This document shows positions 22,968 to 30,112 of a DNA stretch of 64,000 bases, piece by piece. This stretch comes from Mycolicibacterium rufum. GTDB lineage: Bacteria > Actinomycetota > Actinomycetes > Mycobacteriales > Mycobacteriaceae. The translations under genes were made by a program, and so were the position numbers. Numbering within the stretch: the stretch's first letter is position 1; every line of letters begins with the position of its first letter. The stretch spans positions 1,302,001 to 1,366,000 of the forward strand of contig NZ_CP092427.2 of NCBI RefSeq assembly GCF_022374875.2. The letters run 5' to 3'. Below the pieces are notes generated by a model. That model was given only the letters and a program-made list of their open reading frames with translations, was not told the origin of the DNA and did no database searches.

Positions 22968-25082
22968 ATGCGAGATCCGCGATACGACATCCTCTTCGAA
23001 CCGGTACAGATCGGCCCGGTGACGGCCCGTAACCGCTTCTATCAAGTCCCCCACTGCAACGGCATGGGCTACCGCGACCCCTCCGGCGAGGCCTACATGC
23101 GGCGGGTGAAGGCCGAGGGCGGATGGGCGGTCGTCTGCACCGAACAGGTCGAGATCCACCCCACCTCCGACATCGGGCCGTTCATCGAGCTGCGCATCTG
23201 GGACGACCAGGACGTGCCTGCGCTGGCCCGGATCGCCGACAAGATCCACGAAGGCGGGGCACTGGCCGGAATCGAGTTGGCGCACAACGGACTCAACAGC
23301 CCCAACCTGATCAGCCGCGAGACCCCGCTGGCGCCGCAGAACCTGCCCGTGGCGACGTTCTCCTACGATCCGATCCAGGCCCGGTCCATGACCAAGTCCG
23401 ACATCGCCGATTTGCGGCGCTGGCACCGCGAGGCGGTGCGCCGTTCCCTGCAGGCCGGGTACGACATCGTCTACGTGTACGCCGGTCACGCCCTCGGCGG
23501 CCTGCACCACTTCCTGTCGCCGCGCTACAACAACCGCACCGACGAATACGGCGGCAGCCTGACCAACCGCATGCGTTTTCTGCGTGAGGTTCTCGAGGAC
23601 ACCCGCGAGGAGGCCGACGGTAAGGCCGCGGTGGCGTGCCGCATCACCATCGACGAGCTGCTCGGCGACGCGGGCATCACCAAAGCCGAGATCGAGGATG
23701 TGATCGGCAGCATCGGCGAGCACCCGGATCTGTGGGACTTCGTGCTCGGCAGCTGGGAGGACGATTCGGTGACCTCCCGCTTCGGACCCGAGGGCGAGCA
23801 GGAGCCCTACGTCCGCGGGCTCAAGCAACTGACCACGAAACCTGTTGTCGGCGTGGGCCGGTTCACCTCACCAGACATGATGGTCCACCAGGTCAAGAGC
23901 GGCATCCTCGACCTGATCGGGGCGGCCAGACCGTCGATCGCCGACCCGTTCCTGCCGCGCAAGATCGAGACCGGCGATCTCGAGGACATCCGCGAGTGCA
24001 TCGGATGCAACATCTGCGTGTCCGGCGACTTCACCATGTCGCCGATCCGGTGCACCCAGAATCCGACCATGGGTGAGGAGTTCCGGCGCGGCTGGCATCC
24101 CGAACGCATCCGCCCGAAGACCTCGGATTCCCATGTCCTGGTGGTCGGCGCCGGCCCCGCCGGACTGGAGGCTGCCCGCGCACTGGGCAATCGCGGCTAC
24201 ACCGTGAGCCTGGCCGAATCCTCCAGGGCGCTGGGTGGTCGCGTCGAGCGCGAGGCCAAGCTGCCCGGCCTGTCAGCCTGGATTCGGGTGGTGGATTACC
24301 GCGTGCAGCAGATCGCGAAACTCGACAACGTCGATGTGTTTCTGCAGAGTGAGATGACCGCAGACGACATCCTGGACAACGATTTCGACCACGTGTTGCT
24401 CGCGACCGGCGCGCACTGGCGCGCCGACGGCGTCGGGCGATGGCACACCCACCCGATCGACACCGCCGACGGCGCCGAGGTCCTCACCCCGGACTCGATC
24501 ATGGCCGGCGTCCGCCCACGGGGAAGGCGCGTGGTCCTCTTCGACGACGACCACTATTACCTGGGCGGTGTCGTCGCCGAACTCCTGGCCAAGGAGGGCT
24601 TCGACGTCACGTTGCTCACGCCGGGTGCGCACGTGTCGGAGTGGACGGTCAACACGATGGAGGTGGCGCGGATCCGCAAGCGGCTCATCCGGGCCGGCGT
24701 CGCCTGCCGCACCAACACCACCCTCACCCGAGTCGATTCCGACGGGGTGGGAACGGCGTGTGTGTTCACCGGCGACGACGGTCATCTCCCCGCCGACTCG
24801 GTGGTCATGGTGACTGCACGGATGCCCGAGAACCGGCTCCTCGACGCGCTGACCGCGCGCCAAAATGGTTGGGCGCAAGCCGGACTGAAGAGCGTCAAAG
24901 CCGTCGGCGACGCGTGGGCGCCGTCCACGATCGCCGCCGCGGTCTGGGCGGGGCACCGCTACGCCGAGGAACTCGAGGAGCCGCCGGCCCCGGTGGTGCC
25001 GTTCCGCCGCGAGGTGACCGAGCTGGTCGCTGAACCCGACAAACTGCTTCCCCTCACTCCCATCCAGACCGTTCGATCCTGA
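22968..25082 (+). CDS. trimethylamine-dehydrogenase-like iron-sulfur flavoprotein
   Basis: A 704-residue enzyme with the full trimethylamine dehydrogenase layout: an old-yellow-enzyme TIM barrel (residues 1-335), a 4Fe-4S site (Cys344, 347, 350 and 362, pattern C-x2-C-x2-C-x11-C) and an ADP/NAD-binding half beginning VLVVGAGPAGLEAA near 385. Cys30 in FYQVPHC matches the cysteine that holds FMN covalently in TMADH. At position 60 it has Gln (CTEQVEI), where TMADH has Tyr and dimethylamine dehydrogenase has Gln. The position of TMADH Trp105 is Ala here. It therefore probably oxidises a secondary or N-methylated amine larger than trimethylamine, giving an aldehyde for the ALDH downstream. The ATG has an AGGAGA site. 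Confidence 0.87.
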   Translation: MRDPRYDILFEPVQIGPVTARNRFYQVPHCNGMGYRDPSGEAYMRRVKAEGGWAVVCTEQVEIHPTSDIGPFIELRIWDDQDVPALARIADKIHEGGALAGIELAHNGLNSPNLISRETPLAPQNLPVATFSYDPIQARSMTKSDIADLRRWHREAVRRSLQAGYDIVYVYAGHALGGLHHFLSPRYNNRTDEYGGSLTNRMRFLREVLEDTREEADGKAAVACRITIDELLGDAGITKAEIEDVIGSIGEHPDLWDFVLGSWEDDSVTSRFGPEGEQEPYVRGLKQLTTKPVVGVGRFTSPDMMVHQVKSGILDLIGAARPSIADPFLPRKIETGDLEDIRECIGCNICVSGDFTMSPIRCTQNPTMGEEFRRGWHPERIRPKTSDSHVLVVGAGPAGLEAARALGNRGYTVSLAESSRALGGRVEREAKLPGLSAWIRVVDYRVQQIAKLDNVDVFLQSEMTADDILDNDFDHVLLATGAHWRADGVGRWHTHPIDTADGAEVLTPDSIMAGVRPRGRRVVLFDDDHYYLGGVVAELLAKEGFDVTLLTPGAHVSEWTVNTMEVARIRKRLIRAGVACRTNTTLTRVDSDGVGTACVFTGDDGHLPADSVVMVTARMPENRLLDALTARQNGWAQAGLKSVKAVGDAWAPSTIAAAVWAGHRYAEELEEPPAPVVPFRREVTELVAEPDKLLPLTPIQTVRS

Positions 25083-25089
25083 GGACACC

Positions 25090-25482
25090 ATGACCGATAG
25101 TGCGAGCCTCCCCGGAGTTGCCCTGATCCCGACCGATGACGACACAGCGATGCGGCCGTGTGCCTACGTCACACCGGAGTCGCTGCGCGAGGGCGATCCT
25201 CGCGAGGTGGATCTGATCCACCTGTCCAGCGCTGACGGCACGTTCACCGTCGGGAGCTGGCGGGCCGAACCGTACAGCGAGTTCATCGAGGCCTACCCGG
25301 GCGACGAGTACGCCCGCGTGCTCGCCGGTTCCGTCACCTTGACCGGCGACGACGGGTTCGCGCAGACGTTCTCCGCAGGAGACGCCTACACGATGCGCGC
25401 CGGCTGGCGCGGGGAATTCCGCGTCACCGAGACGCTGACCAAACAGTTCGCCCTGTACGTGTCTGCGGAGGAAACGGCGTGA
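25090..25482 (+). CDS. cupin (DUF861/cupin_3) protein
   Basis: A 130-residue single-domain cupin. The barrel motifs are EYARVLAGSVTLTGDDGFAQTFSAGDAYTMRAGWRGEFRV. Usual metal-binding histidines are largely missing, so catalysis is uncertain. Cupin_3 proteins recur in polyamine and amino-compound degradation operons, sometimes fused to regulators, with unknown role. GAGGAC precedes the ATG, which lies seven bases after the dehydrogenase stop, and its TGA overlaps the next start as GTGA, so it is part of the permease operon. Confidence 0.8.
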   Translation: MTDSASLPGVALIPTDDDTAMRPCAYVTPESLREGDPREVDLIHLSSADGTFTVGSWRAEPYSEFIEAYPGDEYARVLAGSVTLTGDDGFAQTFSAGDAYTMRAGWRGEFRVTETLTKQFALYVSAEETA

Positions 25483-26984
25483 CCGCGGTACTCGACGCCA
25501 CGCCGACGTCGCTGGCCGACTGGACCCGCCACGCCGCCGAGATCCGGCCCCGCTCCGGCATCTACATCGACGGGGACTTCCGCGCCGCGCGGTCCGGGGC
25601 GACGGTCGACTCCGTCAACCCAGCCACGGGTGAGGTGCTCGCCGCGGTGGCCTCGGCGCAGGACGCCGATGTCGACGCGGCTGTCGTCTCCGCCCGCAGG
25701 GCCTTCGACGACGGTGACTGGTCGCGGAGCGCGATCGGCGACCGCAAGCGCGTCCTGCTGCGTCTGGCGGAGCTGATCACCGAGAACAGCATCGAGCTCG
25801 CGCTGCTGGATTCCCTGGACATGGGCAAGTTGGTGACCGAGGCGTACGCGGTCGACGTGCCCTCGGCGGCCGGGCTTTTCGCCTACTACGGCGAGGCTCT
25901 CGACAAGATCAACGGGGAGATCGCCCCGACGGAGCCGGGAAACCTGGCGCTGGTGACGCGGGAACCGCTCGGCGTGGTCGGCGCGGTGACACCGTGGAAC
26001 TTCCCGCTCGACCTCGCCGTGTGGAAGCTCGCCCCCGCGCTGGCCGCGGGCAACAGTGTCGTGCTCAAACCCTCTGAGCGAGCTCCGTTGTCGTCACTGC
26101 GGCTGGCCGAGCTCGCGACGGAGGCGGGCCTTCCCCCCGGCGTCCTGAACGTCGTCCCCGGGCTGGGTGAGACCGCAGGCGCGGCGCTGGGCCGCCACCC
26201 GGACGTCGACGTCCTCGCGTTCACGGGTTCGACCGCCACCGGCAAGCGCTTCCTGCGCTACGCGGCCGACTCCAATCTCAAGCAGGTCTGGCTCGAGTGC
26301 GGCGGCAAGAGTCCGAACCTCGTCTTCGCCGACGCGGATCTGGACAGCGCCGTGGAGAAGACACTGTTCGGCGCGTTCTACAACCAGGGCGCGGTGTGCT
26401 CGGCGAATTCCCGCCTGCTGGTGCAGAAGTCAGTGGCCGACGAGTTCGTGGCCGCGGTGGTTGCGCGCGCGCAGGAGATGCGCCCGGGTGACCCGCTGGA
26501 TCCGGCCGCCGCACAGGGCGCGATCGTCGACGAGGCACACACCCGACACATCCTCGGTTTCGTCGACCGGGCGCGCCGGGACGGCCAGATTCAAGCTGGC
26601 GGGCAGCGGGTTTCGATCAACAGCGCGGGGTGCTTCGTCGAGCCGACGGTGGTCACCGGCCTCGGCCCGTCCGCGGAGCTGATCACCGACGAGGTGTTCG
26701 GTCCCGTCCTCGCGGTGCAGACGTTCGACGACGAGGACGACGCGGTCGGACTGGCCAATAGCGGCATCTACGGGCTGGCCGCCTCGGTCTGGACCGCCGA
26801 CCTGCGGCGCGCCCACACGGTGGCGGCGCGGCTGCGGGCCGGCACCGTATCGGTCAACACCGTCGATGCCCTGAGCGCGCAGACCCCGTTCGGCGGATTC
26901 AAGCAGTCCGGCTTCGGCCGCGACCTGTCACTACACGCGCTGGACAAGTACACCGGGCTGAAGACCACCTGGATCGCGTTCTGA
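25479..26984 (+). CDS. NAD(P)-dependent aldehyde dehydrogenase (PuuC/GabD-like)
   Basis: A 501-residue aldehyde dehydrogenase. The oxyanion asparagine is in VTPWNFPLD, the cofactor loop is FTGSTATGKRF, the general base Glu is in LECGGKSPN and the nucleophile Cys is in NQGAVCSANSR. Close phrasing to the PuuC (gamma-glutamyl-aminobutyraldehyde) and betaine-aldehyde dehydrogenase branch suggests an amino-aldehyde substrate. GGAGG precedes the GTG, which overlaps the cupin stop (GTGA). It would oxidise the aldehyde released by the TMADH-like enzyme. Last gene of the operon; it ends eight bases from the convergent PaiB-like gene. Confidence 0.9.
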   Translation: MTAVLDATPTSLADWTRHAAEIRPRSGIYIDGDFRAARSGATVDSVNPATGEVLAAVASAQDADVDAAVVSARRAFDDGDWSRSAIGDRKRVLLRLAELITENSIELALLDSLDMGKLVTEAYAVDVPSAAGLFAYYGEALDKINGEIAPTEPGNLALVTREPLGVVGAVTPWNFPLDLAVWKLAPALAAGNSVVLKPSERAPLSSLRLAELATEAGLPPGVLNVVPGLGETAGAALGRHPDVDVLAFTGSTATGKRFLRYAADSNLKQVWLECGGKSPNLVFADADLDSAVEKTLFGAFYNQGAVCSANSRLLVQKSVADEFVAAVVARAQEMRPGDPLDPAAAQGAIVDEAHTRHILGFVDRARRDGQIQAGGQRVSINSAGCFVEPTVVTGLGPSAELITDEVFGPVLAVQTFDDEDDAVGLANSGIYGLAASVWTADLRRAHTVAARLRAGTVSVNTVDALSAQTPFGGFKQSGFGRDLSLHALDKYTGLKTTWIAF

Positions 26985-26991
26985 GGCCCGT

Positions 26992-27657
26992 TCACGGCCG
27001 CTGCCGGAACTCATCCCACTCACCGATCGCCGCCAACCGTCGCCGCTGCTGCGTGGCGGCGCCCGCGTCGAGCGCCCGGCCGCGCCGCTCGAGGTGGTCG
27101 CTGACGCGTCCGCGATGGTCGACGGTATTGCGGTCGTCGTATTTGAACTTGGCGTCGACGCGGACGACCGCCAGCCTCAGCGCCCGGATTCCGCTCAGCA
27201 TGCGACCGTACGGCGGTTCGCCGGCTGCCACCTCTGCATGTCGCCCCTCCGGCTGGAAGTCCGCCAGCTGGGTGTTGAGGACCTCCGCCTTGGCGTCTGG
27301 ATCGTCGACGATCGTTGGCCGGCAGACGAACTGGACGCTCGCGTAGTAGCTCGTCGGAACGCCGTCCTCATCGGGGCCACCTGCCTTGGCCCGCCAGTAG
27401 GTGGGGATGTAGGCGTAGTCACCGATCACCGCGAGACGGACCTCGGCGGCGGCCTCGAGGTGCGGCCACACCGGGTTCGGCCGGGCCAGGTGAACGAGCA
27501 ACTCCGTGCCGGCGACGGTGAAGTGGGTCGGGAGCAGCACCGGCGCCTGCGACGGGTCGGTGTTGTTGACGGCGAGGACACCGAAGCGGTCCGTCGTCGC
27601 GAGCCACTCCCGCCATTCGGTGTCGCCGAGTGACGCGTCCCAGGGATGTATCAGCAT
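26992..27657 (-). CDS. PaiB-like FMN-binding (negative regulator family) protein
   Basis: A 221-residue member of the PaiB/FMN-binding split-barrel family: LLPTHFTVAGTELLVHLARPNPVWPHLEA and FKYDDRNTVDHRGRVSDHLERRG, the latter close to the KFKLSQN-type C-terminal motif of the family. PaiB was first described as a repressor of protease and sporulation genes in Bacillus, but many members probably act as flavin oxidoreductases or haem-degrading-like proteins. The ATG has AGGAAG upstream and overlaps the stop of the B3/B4-domain gene by seven bases. It is the third gene of an operon headed by the XRE-cupin regulator. Confidence 0.8.
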   Translation of the reverse strand: MLIHPWDASLGDTEWREWLATTDRFGVLAVNNTDPSQAPVLLPTHFTVAGTELLVHLARPNPVWPHLEAAAEVRLAVIGDYAYIPTYWRAKAGGPDEDGVPTSYYASVQFVCRPTIVDDPDAKAEVLNTQLADFQPEGRHAEVAAGEPPYGRMLSGIRALRLAVVRVDAKFKYDDRNTVDHRGRVSDHLERRGRALDAGAATQQRRRLAAIGEWDEFRQRP

Positions 27658-28397
27658 GACGGCACTTCCTGAGAGTCGTTGGTACGGGCAATGAGTCGCC
27701 GCACGGTCGTGACGGCAGGACCGAGTCGGCGCAGGTGCTCGTCGAGGTCGTCGACGGCAGCGTGCAATTCGCTATCGGACATCGGATCGAGGGCGTCGAA
27801 GACGAACAACGCGGTGGCGGTGTGTTCGCTCAGCTGGGTGCGACGGGCCTGCCGCCAGTTCCACCGTCGGCACGTCACGCCGAGGTCGTCGCACCACACC
27901 ACCTCGCCGACGTCGGGGTGCTCGACGACGTCGTGGCCGTCGGCGACGGTGTCGAACGTTTCGGCGCCGCCGGCGCGGATCAACCGCGGCGCTCCGACAT
28001 AGCGGGCGAGGTCCTCACCACCCACGGGGACCAGATGCTTGACCGAGACGGCGTTGTAGATGTCGGTCAGCCGGTTCACCCGCGGCAACCCGCCGGCCGC
28101 CCGCCGCATCAGCGCCTCCACGCTCGTGCGGGTGCGCTGCGGCTTGGCGCCGAACGCGCGGAACGCGTTCCGCCACGCCGCGATGTGGGGTATTTCTTCC
28201 ACCGCCTGCTCGGCGAGCCGCGCACGGGCGATCGATTCGGCCTCCGCCAGCAGGGTCTCGCTGATCTCGTCGCCGGGGCCGGGCACCAGTCCTTCGGCGG
28301 CGATCAGCATCGCCCGGTAGTCCGGACGCAGGGCGAACACCGCGTCGTCGACGTACGCGCGCTCCACGGCCGCGCTGAGCATCGGGTCTTCAGCCAC
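27651..28397 (-). CDS. B3/B4 tRNA-binding-domain protein
   Basis: A 248-residue protein with a B3_4 domain, the fold found in the beta subunit of phenylalanyl-tRNA synthetase: IPHIAAWRNAFRAFGAKPQRTRTSVEALMRRAAGGLPRVNRLTDIYNAVSVKHLVP... in outline, then GGEDLARYVGAPRLIRA. Stand-alone B3/B4 proteins are thought to edit or sense mischarged or modified amino acids. Start uncertain: GTG at 28397 (overlapping the XRE-cupin stop) or ATG at 28382. The operon XRE-cupin, B3/B4, PaiB is a recurring set in actinobacteria; its job is not known. Confidence 0.78.
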   Translation of the reverse strand: MAEDPMLSAAVERAYVDDAVFALRPDYRAMLIAAEGLVPGPGDEISETLLAEAESIARARLAEQAVEEIPHIAAWRNAFRAFGAKPQRTRTSVEALMRRAAGGLPRVNRLTDIYNAVSVKHLVPVGGEDLARYVGAPRLIRAGGAETFDTVADGHDVVEHPDVGEVVWCDDLGVTCRRWNWRQARRTQLSEHTATALFVFDALDPMSDSELHAAVDDLDEHLRRLGPAVTTVRRLIARTNDSQEVPSC

Positions 28398-28992
28398 GAT
28401 GCGCGTCCCCGGCAACGCTTCCGACTCCGGGTTCGAAGACGGTGAGGACGAACCTCGCGATCTCCATTCCGGTGTTGACGTAGCCATGGTCGACGTCGCC
28501 GGGAAACGCGATCGCGTCACCAGCGTCCAGCAGCGTCGCCTGTCCCTCCACCTCGACGCTGATCGGTCCGTCCACCACGGTGAGCAACTCCTGGGTCCCG
28601 GCGACATGCGCCTCGCTGGTGTGGCGGTCGCCGGGTCCGAGCGTCCAGTCCCACATCTCGACCACGTCCGGCGGCGACGTTCCGGCGACGAGCACGCCGC
28701 GTCCGCCGTGGGTTCCCGTCCACAGTTGCGCTCCGTCGCCGCGACGGGTCACCTTCACCGCCTTCGACTCCGGCGGCGCCACAAGGGCCGGCAAGCCCAC
28801 CCCGAGTGCGTCGCTGAGCCGAAGTAGTGTTCCCACACTGGGATTCACCGAGCCCTGCTCCACGCTGACGACCATGCGCCGGCTCACCGACGCAGCGCCG
28901 GCAAGCTGATCCAGAGTCCACCCGCGTCGCTGCCGCTCCTGCCGGACCCGCGCGCCGATCGCCGTCGCGAGTTTCGCCGCCACCTCGTCCAT
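28390..28992 (-). CDS. XRE-family regulator with C-terminal cupin sensor
   Basis: A 200-residue regulator: helix-turn-helix in residues 10-65 (IGARVRQERQRRGWTLDQLAGAASVSRRMVVSVEQGSVNPSVGTLLRLSDALGV in outline) and a cupin domain in residues 110-195 (GTQELLTVVDGPISVEVEGQATLLDAGDAIAFPGDVDHGYVN). Such proteins sense small metabolites and repress or activate neighbours. Starts at 28992 (MDEVAAK) or 29004 are possible; 28992 is preferred by similarity. A 21-base near-perfect palindrome overlaps the upstream edge and probably serves for self-repression. The next two genes overlap it and form one operon. Confidence 0.85.
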   Translation of the reverse strand: MDEVAAKLATAIGARVRQERQRRGWTLDQLAGAASVSRRMVVSVEQGSVNPSVGTLLRLSDALGVGLPALVAPPESKAVKVTRRGDGAQLWTGTHGGRGVLVAGTSPPDVVEMWDWTLGPGDRHTSEAHVAGTQELLTVVDGPISVEVEGQATLLDAGDAIAFPGDVDHGYVNTGMEIARFVLTVFEPGVGSVAGDAHRG

Positions 28993-29003
28993 GAAGTGCA
29001 GCA

Positions 29004-29024
29004 TAGCGCACTCATAGTGCACTA
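29004..29024. promoter_or_regulatory. palindromic operator upstream of the XRE-cupin gene
   Basis: Arms TAGCGCACT and AGTGCACTA (eight of nine positions symmetrical) around a CAT spacer, 12 bases before the start at 28992. A further half-site-like AGTGCA lies at 28995-29000. Position and symmetry fit an autoregulatory XRE site; the right end covers the stop codon of the small gene upstream. Confidence 0.55.
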
Positions 29025-29165
29025 CGCGCGGCCATATAGGGCCGTGCCTACGAGGTGCACGTATCGAGCAGCGGACACCAGGGAGATGACGTCCCGGAAT
29101 TCGTGACGGCGGTCGAGGGCGCCTGCGATCTCGCGTCGTGCTGCAACCTCGTCGTGGTCGGTCAT
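29022..29165 (-). CDS. small hypothetical protein (47 aa)
   Basis: A short frame with an AGGGAG ribosome site six to eight bases before ATG 29165. The product (MTDHDEVAARREIAGALDRRHEFRDVISLVSAA...) is acidic-basic helical in its first 35 residues. It resembles small actinobacterial proteins annotated as gyrase-A-like coiled coils, but this is a weak, unaided impression and its usual C-terminal part would be missing. Its stop lies inside the XRE operator palindrome. It follows the 130-residue hypothetical gene by 40 bases on the same strand. Confidence 0.4.
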   Translation of the reverse strand: MTDHDEVAARREIAGALDRRHEFRDVISLVSAARYVHLVGTALYGRA

Positions 29166-29205
29166 GGCTCCCTGCCGGACCGTAGGTACCAGTGAGACCC
29201 GCGGG

Positions 29206-29598
29206 TCAGGTCGACGGCAGAGCCCTCCGCCATTCGTTGTGGACGTCCCAGCCATCGACCACCTCCACCAAGGCCAAGAGGCCAACGGGATAGACGAGGG
29301 ACACCAGCCAGCGGCTCGGACTGCGATCACTAACGGAGAATCCCGACCTCAGAAACCGCCAGAGCCACTTGATCTTCAGCTGATCACGCCGGAATTCGAA
29401 CGCCACAACCGCTTCGCCTGATCGAAGGCGAGAGTCGAGGTTTGACAATCCCAAGGCTATCTCGACCCACTTCGAGTACTCCTCGACTGTGCACCGAACA
29501 GTGTCCTCGGTGAGTTCGAGCGCGGCTCGCGTCGAGAACGGGGTGACGCGGTTTCGCACTAGGTAGACCTCGGTGCGTGGCGGTGGGGACAGGGTCAT
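29206..29598 (-). CDS. hypothetical protein with one membrane segment
   Basis: A 130-residue product from ATG 29598. Residues about 5-85 look like a soluble alpha-beta domain (EVYLVRNRVTPFSTRAALELTEDTVRCTVEEYSKWVEIALG). A hydrophobic stretch near residues 97-118 (WLVSLVYPVGLLALVEVVDGW) suggests one membrane helix, and the protein ends soon after it. No family recognised. The ATG overlaps the stop of a possible short upstream frame as ATGA. Base composition is slightly less GC-biased than the neighbours, which may mark recently gained DNA. Confidence 0.55.
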   Translation of the reverse strand: MTLSPPPRTEVYLVRNRVTPFSTRAALELTEDTVRCTVEEYSKWVEIALGLSNLDSRLRSGEAVVAFEFRRDQLKIKWLWRFLRSGFSVSDRSPSRWLVSLVYPVGLLALVEVVDGWDVHNEWRRALPST

Positions 29599-29816
29599 GT
29601 CAACGCTTCGGTCGGTCGTCGACCGTGCAGTCCCCACGGGGGACGGCGACGTTGACGCAGGAGGTCTGACCGGACCCGCAGGTTCGTGTCGATGAAGTGG
29701 GCGCAGATGACGGCGATCTGCGTCTCGAGACGATCATCGCCCGCGAGTCTACGACGCTCGCCATCGCCTGCCGTTCGGCGAGCGAGCGGGGTGACACTCG
29801 CCATGCAAGCATCCAC
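29595..29816 (-). CDS. doubtful small reading frame upstream of the hypothetical gene
   Basis: A frame of up to 73 codons ending in an ATGA overlap with the 130-residue hypothetical gene. Part of the product (RLETQIAVICAHFIDTNLRVRSDLLRQ) looks protein-like, but the rest is Arg-rich and no ribosome site is convincing. It may be a coupled leader gene, a decayed gene or chance. Confidence 0.22.
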   Translation of the reverse strand: MDACMASVTPLARRTAGDGERRRLAGDDRLETQIAVICAHFIDTNLRVRSDLLRQRRRPPWGLHGRRPTEALT

Positions 29817-29850
29817 CGCAACCTGTGCGGCATGCTCGCGGACAGCATGA

Positions 29851-29884
29851 AAACGGCCCCCGGAGTGTTCTCCGGGGGCCGTTT
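29851..29884 (-). terminator. strong intrinsic terminator behind the initiator tRNA
   Basis: A perfect 15-base-pair stem, AAACGGCCCCCGGAG pairing with CTCCGGGGGCCGTTT around a four-base loop, starting eight bases after the tRNA 3' end and followed on the minus strand by TTTT. It separates the tRNA from the hypothetical genes downstream. Confidence 0.88.
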
Positions 29885-29891
29885 CGATGAG

Positions 29892-29965
29892 TAGCGGGGA
29901 CAGGATTCGAACCTGCGACCTCTGGGTTATGAGCCCAGCGAGCTACCGAGCTGCTCCACCCCGCG
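29892..29965 (-). tRNA. initiator tRNA-fMet (CAT anticodon)
   Basis: A 74-base tRNA without encoded CCA. The acceptor arm begins CGCGGGG and ends CCCCGCT-A, so pair 1-72 is an unpaired C-U; the missing first pair marks initiator tRNAs. The anticodon stem has three consecutive G-C pairs (GGG...CCC) flanking the loop with CAT (plus-strand 29929-29931), the second initiator hallmark. The T arm reads GGTTCGAATCC. It lies alone, with a candidate -10 element 14 bases upstream and a strong terminator behind it. Confidence 0.95.
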
Positions 29966-29978
29966 ACGGGTGAACGCT

Positions 29979-29984
29979 AGGTTA
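29979..29984 (-). promoter_or_regulatory. candidate -10 element of the tRNA-fMet gene
   Basis: TAACCT on the minus strand (TAnnnT type), ending 14 bases before the first base of the mature tRNA. No good -35 hexamer is visible in the GC-rich sequence upstream. Confidence 0.4.
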
Positions 29985-30112
29985 CCGGTGCGGCCACCGG
30001 CCCTCCAAATCGCCTGCTCAGGAGCACTCACCGGCCGCGAGCGTGCGCTGAATGCACGCCCGGGACGGCGCGTCGACGGACAAACACGCGCGCTCGCGGA
30101 ACAGGTGACGTG

